Of a stretch of 5,842 nt of DNA, positions 1-5,489 are shown piece by piece. The stretch lies in the NCBI GenBank assembly GCA_030669695.1, contig DAOVDC010000048.1, forward strand, positions 1-5,842, given 5' to 3'. Each line of letters begins with the position of its first letter. Positions within the stretch are counted from its first letter, which is position 1. The position numbers and the translations under genes were made by a program. Origin of the DNA: Candidatus Bathyarchaeota archaeon (GTDB lineage: Archaea; Thermoproteota; Bathyarchaeia; Bathyarchaeales; Bathyarchaeaceae). The notes beneath the pieces were generated by a model, which ran no database searches, had not been told where the DNA came from, and saw nothing but the letters and a program-made list of their open reading frames with translations.

Positions 1-1026
1 GTTTTTGTTTGTTACCTGTACTTCTTCGTTGACATATCAGAGATGGTAGCGAAGATTCAACACGCCAACCCTTTTTACTACGCGCTGGCCATCATCGCTT
101 TTTTCTTGCACATTTTCTTCTACGCCTTGACTTGGCATTATTTCTTGCTTCCTCTCTCTGTCAAGACATCTTTGAAAAACACTTTTCTTATCGTTTGGGT
201 TGGAGCTTTCGTTGACATTCTAGTTCCAGCGGAATCGGTTAGCGGAGATGTTTCTAAAGCCTACCTAATGTCCAGAGGAAGCGAAAACACTGGAAGAGTC
301 GTAGCGTCTCTTATAAGTCACAGAATCCTATCGTCGGTGGTAACACTAGGCAGTCTAGTCATCGGTTCTCTCTCATTTCTCGTCCTGGGACGTGAAATCC
401 CCGGGTTTATTTTAAACTTGATATTAGTTGTGACATTCGGCGGCACGATCGCACTAGTTTTCCTGTTTCTTTTATGCTTCAAACAGCAGATGACACATAG
501 AATAACTGATTTACTATTGAGATTGGTTGCGTTTATTTCCAGAGGCCGATGGAAGTTAACTAGTTTAAGGTCTGAAGCACGGAGAATCCTAAAGGCTTTC
601 CATCAGGCAATTGACATTTTGGGTGCGCATCCAATGAGCTTAGTTCCACCTGTAATTTTTTCTATAACATCTTGGCTCTTTAGTTTACTCATATCCGTGC
701 TGGTTTTTGTTTCTCTTGGCCATCCGGTTAGTCTCCGTATAATAGTTACTGTGTATTCCATCAGTTGTGCAATCCAATCGATCCCTCTAGGAATCCCCGC
801 TGACATAGGTGTTAGAGAGCCTATTATGAGTGGCCTCTACGCGTTGCTTTGTAGTCCTTCATGGGCAATCCCAATAAAGGATGCACTTAACATTACCTTC
901 GCGGCAACAATACTAATAACAATTTTAACTATATGGCTACCGCTTTTCATAGGCTTTGTGGCGACTCAATGGGTTGGAATCAAAACGTTAGCTGGTAGTT
1001 CGCCCAACGTTCCAACGGAGTTATGA
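1..1026 (+). CDS. Flippase-like / LPG-synthase TM-region (UPF0104) membrane protein, 5' truncated by window edge
   Basis: Integral membrane protein; the reading frame is open to base 1, so the true start lies upstream and the ATG at 43 is probably internal. Counting from that ATG, hydrophobic segments fall at about 12-36, 47-63, 95-116, 122-146, 202-226, 231-252 and 283-307. The short soluble stretch between segments 2 and 3 contains ESVSGDVSKAYLMSR, which matches the family's conserved P-x-x-x-G-(D/E)-hxRAY/L-R region. The late motif IPADIGVREP (251-260) matches the family's P-x-x-h-G-x-x-E signature. Members include the TM half of bacterial MprF and archaeal AglD-like proteins; they are linked to flipping or handling of lipid-linked head groups or glycans, but most have no proven substrate. 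The C-terminus is short and polar. No partner glycosyltransferase is visible here. The family call is solid; the function is open. Confidence 0.8.
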   Translation, partial: VFVCYLYFFVDISEMVAKIQHANPFYYALAIIAFFLHIFFYALTWHYFLLPLSVKTSLKNTFLIVWVGAFVDILVPAESVSGDVSKAYLMSRGSENTGRVVASLISHRILSSVVTLGSLVIGSLSFLVLGREIPGFILNLILVVTFGGTIALVFLFLLCFKQQMTHRITDLLLRLVAFISRGRWKLTSLRSEARRILKAFHQAIDILGAHPMSLVPPVIFSITSWLFSLLISVLVFVSLGHPVSLRIIVTVYSISCAIQSIPLGIPADIGVREPIMSGLYALLCSPSWAIPIKDALNITFAATILITILTIWLPLFIGFVATQWVGIKTLAGSSPNVPTEL

Positions 1027-1041
1027 CTCGTTTTGGTGAAT

Positions 1042-1137
1042 ATGTTAAGTAGAAGAACGAAATACGAGATTTACGCTGACATTTTGGGAACCGTTATAAG
1101 AAGAAGTCTTGTCCTCTTACAAAAACCCTTAACTCGA
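1042..1137 (+). pseudogene. Possible remnant of an archaeal winged-helix regulator N-terminus
   Basis: An ATG at 1042 opens a 51-codon frame (to TGA at 1195-1197) beginning MLSRRTKYEIYADIL. The RR(S/T)KxEIxADIL pattern is typical of the first helix of small archaeal winged-helix regulators (COG3432-like), which normally continue for 80-100 residues through a T-R-h-x-Y-x-x-x-L helix. Here only a weak LTRLDL echo follows. From 1138 the frame merely runs antisense to the 3' end of the SSB-like gene, so the part with independent coding content is about 32 residues. A GGTGA lies only 2 bases before the ATG, a poor ribosome-site spacing. It is most likely a gene fragment left by decay or rearrangement; a real micro-protein or chance similarity cannot be excluded. 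Confidence 0.33.
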
Positions 1138-1425
1138 CTAGACCTTCGTTACTTCTCCGTATTTTCCGACGTTGATTCTCCGGACTCCTTTGAATGATGT
1201 CACAAAGCCATTTTCAATTTGCAAGATGTCTCCAACCTTCAGTGGAATTATCTTTTCGTTCCACAAATTCATCGCCATCGATCCTGTTTCATCTTCCACC
1301 TCTAGCTCAAGGATTTCGTGCTCAACACCCTTACCCGACGTAACATGTTTGAGTTCTGAAACGCTTACAACCTTCACCTTGATACTTACGCGGCTCATGC
1401 CAGGCTGCAAGTCACGTATATTCAA
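1138..1425 (-). CDS. SSB-like single OB-fold nucleic-acid-binding protein (RPA/Sulfolobus SSB type)
   Basis: About 95 residues forming one OB fold. From memory of the Sulfolobus SSB sequence, the alignment is nearly collinear: LQPGM, VKVVSVSE, VEDETGSMAMNLWNEK, LKVGDILQIENG and FKGVRRINVGKYG all correspond. The single-stranded-DNA-stacking aromatics of Sso SSB (W56, W75, F79) map to W55, F74 and F78. The flexible acidic/Gly-rich C-terminal tail of Sso SSB is absent, so this is the bare binding domain. I place the start at the TTG at 1423-1425: GAGG sits about 9 bases upstream and the N-terminus then matches the family. The frame stays open to another TTG at 1530, but the extra 35 residues look non-conserved. 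An ATG at 1396-1398 would cut into strand 1. Likely role: ssDNA or RNA binding in repair, replication or RNA metabolism. It is transcribed divergently from the neighbouring PLP-protein gene. Confidence 0.82.
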   Translation of the reverse strand: MNIRDLQPGMSRVSIKVKVVSVSELKHVTSGKGVEHEILELEVEDETGSMAMNLWNEKIIPLKVGDILQIENGFVTSFKGVRRINVGKYGEVTKV

Positions 1426-1485
1426 TAAATCTTCCCTCAGACACTCTTCACTAGCAATGTTCTGCCCATAACTCGTCTCGGATTC

Positions 1486-1495
1486 TCTTAAACAT
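1486..1495 (-). promoter_or_regulatory. Candidate TATA box for the SSB-like gene
   Basis: Read on the minus strand this is TGTTTAAGAG, an AT-rich TATA-like element about 65 bases before the TTG at 1425. Archaeal initiation about 25 bases downstream would leave a leader of roughly 40 bases containing the GAGG ribosome site. The position fits the shorter start and not the longer TTG start at 1530. Assigned by eye only. Confidence 0.3.
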
Positions 1496-1508
1496 TTACT
1501 AAACAACC

Positions 1509-1516
1509 GATAAAAG
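1509..1516 (+). promoter_or_regulatory. Candidate TATA box for the threonine-synthase-like gene
   Basis: GATAAAAG lies about 40 bases before the ATG at 1554. Initiation about 25 bases downstream would fall near 1536-1540, giving a very short leader that still includes GGAG (1540-1543), 10 bases before the ATG. The interval between this box and the divergent SSB box is only about 15 bases, so regulator binding here could affect both genes. Confidence 0.33.
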
Positions 1517-1553
1517 TTAGGAGAACACAACTATTTCATGGAGTTTATTCACT

Positions 1554-2957
1554 ATGACGATTCTGCGATGCACCCAGTGTTCAGCAACCCTGAAGCCATA
1601 TCCTCCACGATATAAATGCGAGAAGTGCGGAGGTCTCTTGGAGTACGCTCTTGATCTCGAACAGTTAAGAGGAATCAAACTCACTGGTACCCTCTCTTTT
1701 TGGAAATACAAACAACTTCTTCCAGTAGTCAAAAACACCGTGACACTGGGCGAAGGTGGCACCCCCCTACATAAAGCCATGCGTCTTGCAAAAAAGCTTG
1801 GTTTGAGTACAGTGTACCTTAAGGATGAAACACGAAACCCGACGAATTCCTTTAGAGACAGATGTGCCGCGTTAATGGTTTCCAACGCTTTAGATTTAAA
1901 GTACAATTCCATGGTTTGTGCTTCGAACGGGAACCTAGGAGCCTCTTCGGCTGCTTACTGCGCCAAATCTGGACTTACATGTCATATTATTGTTCCCAAA
2001 CTCGTTGACATGGGCAAGCTCGCTCAAATGCTGATCTACGATGCCATCCTAGATGAACATGGTGAAATTGTTGACGACTCCATAGAACGGGCAGAATCAT
2101 TGGCGACAGAGACAGGTTGGTATCAAGCCACGGCTGAATTGAATCCCCTCGTAATTGAAGCCCAGAAAACCATAGCATACGAAGTTGAGGAACAATTTGG
2201 AGTACCCGACTGGTTCATCGTTTCTATGGGGAGCGGTGGAATCATATACTCCATTTGGAAGGGCTTCAAAGAACTACAAATGCTCGGGAGGATTGAAACG
2301 CTACCGAAGATGATCGGCGTACAAGCTCACGGATGCGCACCCATCGTCAATGCACACCTGAAAAGCAAATCAAAACCAACTGTTGTTCATAAGCCGTCCA
2401 CACACGCCTTAGGAATCCTTGTGCGCAACCCGTTGAACGGAATATGGGCACTAAAGGCGCTAACAGAATCGAAAGGCATCGCCGTCTCTGTCAGCGATTC
2501 TGAAATCTTCACCGCTGAACAAAAAATCGCAAGGCTTGAAGGAATCTTCGCAGAGCCAGCGAGCTCAGCCACAATAGCCGCGCTCGAAAAAATGGTTGCT
2601 CAAGGCACTATCAACAAGAAAGACAGCGTTGTATGTCTCATAACCGCAAGCGGTTTGAAAGCAACCGATGTACTACAGGCCCTGACGAAAAAACGCAAAA
2701 CCGCTGTAGTCGGCCTAGAATTAAGCACAAAAGAAAAGATTCTGCGCATTCTCAGCAGAAAAGACACTTACGGCTATGACGTATGGAAAAAACTTGGAAA
2801 AACAATAACACGAGCCGCTGTCTATCAGCACCTAAACGAACTCTCAGAAAGAGGGTTGGTGATCGCCTATAAAAGGGAGAAAAGAAAATACTTCAAAATT
2901 ACCAAGCGTGGAAAACGAGCTTTGCAGGCCATCGATGAGCTAAAAATGTTACTGTAA
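1554..2957 (+). CDS. Threonine-synthase-family PLP protein fused to a C-terminal PadR-like winged helix; expected PLP lysine is Arg
   Basis: 467 residues in three parts. Residues 6-25 form a zinc ribbon with C6, C9, C22 and C25, as in archaeal threonine synthases. Residues about 60-380 form a fold-type-II PLP domain: LGEGGTPL (65-72), NPTNSFRDR (95-103), SNGNLGAS (124-131, with N127 at the PLP-facing Asn position), the phosphate loop GSGG (226-229) and TASGLK (364-369). Residues about 391-467 form a PadR-like winged helix: YGYDV (406-410), the recognition-helix region AAVYQHLNELSERGLV and the wing RKYFKITKRGKRAL. Canonical threonine synthase converts O-phosphohomoserine to threonine and holds PLP on the lysine of SFKDR. 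Here that position is R101 (AGA, 1854-1856). Typical archaeal enzymes are about 350-400 residues; the excess is the DNA-binding tail. Start ATG has GGAG 10 bases upstream. Either it is an enzyme with an atypical active site and self-regulating tail, or an enzyme-derived regulator. Family call is firm; catalytic activity is uncertain. No hom or thrB gene is nearby. Confidence 0.87.
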   Translation: MTILRCTQCSATLKPYPPRYKCEKCGGLLEYALDLEQLRGIKLTGTLSFWKYKQLLPVVKNTVTLGEGGTPLHKAMRLAKKLGLSTVYLKDETRNPTNSFRDRCAALMVSNALDLKYNSMVCASNGNLGASSAAYCAKSGLTCHIIVPKLVDMGKLAQMLIYDAILDEHGEIVDDSIERAESLATETGWYQATAELNPLVIEAQKTIAYEVEEQFGVPDWFIVSMGSGGIIYSIWKGFKELQMLGRIETLPKMIGVQAHGCAPIVNAHLKSKSKPTVVHKPSTHALGILVRNPLNGIWALKALTESKGIAVSVSDSEIFTAEQKIARLEGIFAEPASSATIAALEKMVAQGTINKKDSVVCLITASGLKATDVLQALTKKRKTAVVGLELSTKEKILRILSRKDTYGYDVWKKLGKTITRAAVYQHLNELSERGLVIAYKREKRKYFKITKRGKRALQAIDELKMLL

Positions 2958-2989
2958 TCTTCTGTAGAAGGCTTTAATGCAAAAAATCA

Positions 2990-3450
2990 CTAACTACCTA
3001 GTAACGCTGTTTTACTAGTGATCCTTATCATGTTTAGCCATTCTTCCAGTTTGATTTTGTTTAGGTTTTTTATTGTTATTCTTGTTAGTTACCCTTTGCT
3101 TTTCTTCACTCTTTGATCTATTGGCTCTGTGTTTTCTATGACCCAGTTTCCTACATGCTCTGATGTTAGATTGCAGCCCGTTTCATTCCTGTTTCTTCAG
3201 CTAGTTCCATTTGATTCTTCCATGTTTTTGTATGTACGGTTAAGTTTCATCTCTCTTCTTTTCTGTGATTTTCTTTGAATTCTATGCCGTACCATTCTCC
3301 AAGAATGTGGATAATGATATCGAAGACATCAGTATGGAAAGCTGGAACGCCTTCATGTCGCAGAAACCTTGTGATCTGCTGCTCTCTTCTCTTTGCGCGC
3401 GCCCCCGCGTCCAAGCTACCTCTTCCCAGTGGCATAAGTATCCCCGCCAC
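2990..3450 (-). pseudogene. Decayed gene with PD-(D/E)XK / Hjc-like nuclease signature
   Basis: This occupies most of the 674-base stretch without an intact gene (2958-3631). Read on the minus strand, the first piece (3450-3250, 66 codons from a GTG) contains AKRREQQITRFLRHEGVPAF, then TDVFDIII and YGIEFKE. That order, helix-1 Glu followed by D-(x)n-E-x-K, resembles archaeal Holliday junction resolvase Hjc and other PD-(D/E)XK nucleases. After an in-frame TGA (3247-3249) the same frame continues with TWKNQMELAEETGMKRAAI, comparable to the Hjc region between the core Lys and the last strand. It stops at TAA 3166-3168. A different frame then carries HVGNWVIENTEPIDQRVKK, an in-frame TAA (3089-3091), then LNKIKLEEWLNMI and a final TAG at 2990-2992. 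At least two stops and one frameshift in protein-like sequence indicate decay. The N-terminus is unclear; another frame opens with an ATG at 3464. The nuclease assignment is tentative; the tail is unrecognised and could come from a different gene. Confidence 0.48.
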
Positions 3451-3576
3451 ATGTAACTTGCCATGTGGTAAGCAAAGTAGGCAAAATTCGGGGCCTTAGT
3501 AAGAATCCAACTCCTTATGCTCTAGAACGTTTCTCAATATCAAAAGTTTTCAAATAACTTTTTTTATCAACCGCAA

Positions 3577-3585
3577 CTTATAAAT
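3577..3585 (+). promoter_or_regulatory. TATA box for the ECF S-component gene
   Basis: CTTATAAAT is a near-ideal archaeal TATA box, preceded by an A-containing CCGCAA stretch where a BRE would sit. Its centre is about 51 bases before the ATG at 3632, so initiation near 3606-3610 would leave a leader of about 25 bases with no obvious Shine-Dalgarno. The flanking DNA (about 3530-3620) is strongly AT-rich. The leader is too short for a riboswitch. Confidence 0.6.
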
Positions 3586-3631
3586 TTCGGGATTTTTTAT
3601 TCTAGTTACAACTATACTATAGCTGATTCAT

Positions 3632-4393
3632 ATGTCTCAAAGAACCTTTGCGTCACGACCAATCCGATTAGCTATCACAGCCATTTTCACATCGCTTGTA
3701 TGTGTAGCCACTATGGTCTTCTCCATCTATGTACCGCTCACAAAAGGCTTCTTTAATATCGGCGAAACCATGGTGTTCGTTACGGCCCTTCTTTTCGGTC
3801 CATTTATCGGCGCTTTCGCAGGAGGAGTCGGTTCTATGTCCGCAGATATTCTTTTAGGCTACCCACATTACGCGCCAGCAACTCTTATCATAAAGGCATG
3901 CGAAGGGAGCATCGTTGGCATCCTCAGTCGCAAAAGAATTAAGTTTAAATCTAAACTCCAATGGAAAGCCTTTACATTCATTGTCGGTTTGATAGCAGGA
4001 GTTTTATTGGGAGGAATCGGTTCCCTTTATTATAGCGGCATGGTAGAACTTTCTCTTGGCATCCCTCCACCTGAAAACCCCACCGCAATTTTGTTTATTC
4101 CACCAGAATTTTGGTTCTCACTAGGGGCTTTAGTGATCGTGTTAATCAGTTTAATGGGTCTTGTTTTTGAACCGGAATTTGGTTGGTTGATTCTCACGAC
4201 ACTTATAGGGGGTTCAGTGATGGTAATAGGGTATTTCATTTATCAACAGTTTTTTCTCGGTCCGTTGTTTGGCTATTATGTTATAGCAATAGCTGAGATT
4301 CCAGTGAACATCGGTCAAATGACAATTGGTCTCATAGCGGCTCTGCCAATAGTGAGGGCAATATGGCGTTCCTTACCGTCCCTCAAAGGTTAA
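3632..4393 (+). CDS. ECF transporter substrate-binding (S) component, substrate unknown
   Basis: 253-residue polytopic membrane protein. The N-terminal helix (about 11-34) carries the small-residue motif AITAIFTSLV, typical of S-component helix 1, which docks on the ECF T subunit. FNIGET (41-46), FVTALLFGPFIGAFAGGVGS (49-68), ADILLGYP (71-78) and APATLIIKACEG (81-92) match the PF12822/PF07155 S-component pattern. Further hydrophobic segments lie at about 113-135, 160-178, 185-206 and 213-243, and EIPVNIGQM (222-230) is the conserved final-helix motif. Most S subunits have about 170-200 residues and six helices; this one has extra sequence in the middle (about 130-205). Such subunits bind a vitamin or cofactor precursor (for example riboflavin, thiamine or folate types) and use EcfA/EcfT ATPase modules, none of which is in the window, so it may share a remote group-II module. 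Lys/Arg-rich loop 99-112 is probably cytoplasmic. Substrate cannot be read from sequence. Confidence 0.85.
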   Translation: MSQRTFASRPIRLAITAIFTSLVCVATMVFSIYVPLTKGFFNIGETMVFVTALLFGPFIGAFAGGVGSMSADILLGYPHYAPATLIIKACEGSIVGILSRKRIKFKSKLQWKAFTFIVGLIAGVLLGGIGSLYYSGMVELSLGIPPPENPTAILFIPPEFWFSLGALVIVLISLMGLVFEPEFGWLILTTLIGGSVMVIGYFIYQQFFLGPLFGYYVIAIAEIPVNIGQMTIGLIAALPIVRAIWRSLPSLKG

Positions 4394-4414
4394 AAGGCTA
4401 TCTTAAGATGTTCG

Positions 4415-4423
4415 ATTTTTAAG
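4415..4423 (+). promoter_or_regulatory. Candidate TATA box for the AIR-synthase-like/comB operon
   Basis: ATTTTTAAG lies about 45 bases before the ATG at 4464. Initiation near 4443-4447 would put the strong ribosome site a few bases into the transcript. The same T-run, about 25 bases past the upstream TAA, could also serve as a T-rich archaeal terminator for the ECF gene. Confidence 0.4.
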
Positions 4424-4452
4424 TTACAAAAGCAATGGTTAACATTAACATT

Positions 4453-4458
4453 GGAGGT
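4453..4458 (+). promoter_or_regulatory. Strong Shine-Dalgarno (GGAGGT)
   Basis: GGAGGT sits 5 bases before the ATG at 4464, the best ribosome-binding site in the window. It fixes the start of the AIR-synthase-like protein and shows that this genome uses the CCUCC anti-Shine-Dalgarno. Confidence 0.75.
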
Positions 4459-4463
4459 TAAAT

Positions 4464-5489
4464 ATGACTAGGCAATCACTGTCGGTTGGAAAGCTTGAAC
4501 CAGATGTGCTGAAGCAACTTGTTTTCAGCTGTTTAGGAGCGGCTAACTCTCGTGTGATTCTTGGTCCAAGTATTGGAGAAGACGCTTCGGTGATTGATTT
4601 TAAGGATAAGGTTCTTGTTGTTCACTCTGACCCGATAACTGGCGCTGTGGAAAACATCGGCTGGTTGGCTGTCAACATTGTCGCCAACGACATCGCAACT
4701 CGCGGAGTTAAACCACTTTGGATGCTCATTGTGCTTCTTCTGCCAAACAACATGGACACTACAAAACTGAAGCATATAACTCAGCAAATTGACACTGCAG
4801 CAAAGGAGTTAGGCATCGCTATTGTAGGCGGACACAGCGAAGTCACGCCGGGCATCAAAAGACCAATCATAGTTGCAACCGCCATGGGCGAAACAGAAAA
4901 GCGAAAGCTTGTGCAATCAAGCGGAGCAAAAGTCGGCGACCATCTGATTATAACTAAGGGCGCTGCCATCGAAGGAACAGCCATCCTATCAAGCGAATTA
5001 GCTGAATCGCTCCAAAGAAAGATCAACTCAGGAACTGTTGAGAACGCCCAAAAATTCATCAAAAAGGTCAGTGTGGTAAAGGACGCCTTAACTGCAGTCA
5101 AAGCTGGAGGAGTTCACGCGATGCATGACGCTACAGAAGGAGGAATTGCAGGAGGACTACAGGAAATCGCGTGGGCATCCGATGTAAGCGTCCAAGTCTA
5201 CGAGGAGAAAATACCCGTCTACAAAGAGACGAAGGCGATTTGCGGAGCCCTAAACATAGATCCTCTTAAAACCATAGGCTCCGGATCACTGATAATTTCT
5301 GCGCACCCAGAGAAGGCTGAAAAAATAGTGGCCGCTCTTCGGGAAAAAGGTGTTCAAGCGTCTATCATTGGCAGGGTGAGAGACAAGAAAGATAAATCCT
5401 GTATTTTTCGAAGAGACGGAACAACGCTTAACCTTTCTAAGCCCATAAAAGAAGAAATCTGGGGAATCTTGGGAAAGCACTGTAGATGA
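4464..5489 (+). CDS. AIR synthase-related (PurM/HypE/ThiL superfamily) protein, HypE-like
   Basis: 341 residues with the two-domain ATP-dependent PurM/HypE/SelD/ThiL fold. N-terminal half: IGEDASVIDF (37-46) with the Mg-ATP acidic pair, HSDPITG (54-60), NIVANDIATRGVKP (71-84) and IVGGHSEVTPG (120-130). C-terminal half: GDHLIITKGAAIEG (158-171), AMHDATEGGIAGGLQEIA (219-236; compare HypE MRDxTxGGLA) and GSGSLIISA (272-280). Superfamily members phosphorylate or dehydrate carbonyl, amide or carbamoyl groups using ATP. This protein resembles archaeal HypE-related paralogues, but no hydrogenase or other hyp genes are in view. The HypE C-terminal PRIC motif is not present as such; the protein ends GKHCR, with Cys penultimate. 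The start is fixed by GGAGGT. The stop overlaps the comB start (ATGA), so the two are likely translated together. Superfamily call is firm, reaction unknown. Confidence 0.85.
   Translation: MTRQSLSVGKLEPDVLKQLVFSCLGAANSRVILGPSIGEDASVIDFKDKVLVVHSDPITGAVENIGWLAVNIVANDIATRGVKPLWMLIVLLLPNNMDTTKLKHITQQIDTAAKELGIAIVGGHSEVTPGIKRPIIVATAMGETEKRKLVQSSGAKVGDHLIITKGAAIEGTAILSSELAESLQRKINSGTVENAQKFIKKVSVVKDALTAVKAGGVHAMHDATEGGIAGGLQEIAWASDVSVQVYEEKIPVYKETKAICGALNIDPLKTIGSGSLIISAHPEKAEKIVAALREKGVQASIIGRVRDKKDKSCIFRRDGTTLNLSKPIKEEIWGILGKHCR

Noticed and set aside
1517..1912. 131-codon minus-strand frame covering the start of the PLP-protein gene
   Set aside because: Antisense shadow: the plus strand carries clear zinc-ribbon and PLP motifs and the minus product resembles no family.
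2959..2970. Palindrome CTTCTGTAGAAG just after the threonine-synthase-like stop, considered as a terminator
   Set aside because: At most a 4-base stem with a 4-base loop and no following T-run on the plus strand; archaeal termination does not need such a hairpin.
3447..3468. Inverted repeat CCACATG-8 bases-CATGTGG
   Set aside because: Perfect 7-base arms, but it lies at the unclear N-terminal end of the decayed minus-strand gene, with no T-run, promoter link or second copy. Chance is a sufficient explanation.
3265..3499. Plus-strand open frames in 3265-3499
   Set aside because: They lack protein-like composition or a ribosome site and lie antisense to the more convincing minus-strand pseudogene segments.
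3586..3631. Riboswitch upstream of the ECF S-component gene
   Set aside because: The TATA box position leaves a leader of only about 25 bases, too short for a known vitamin riboswitch aptamer.
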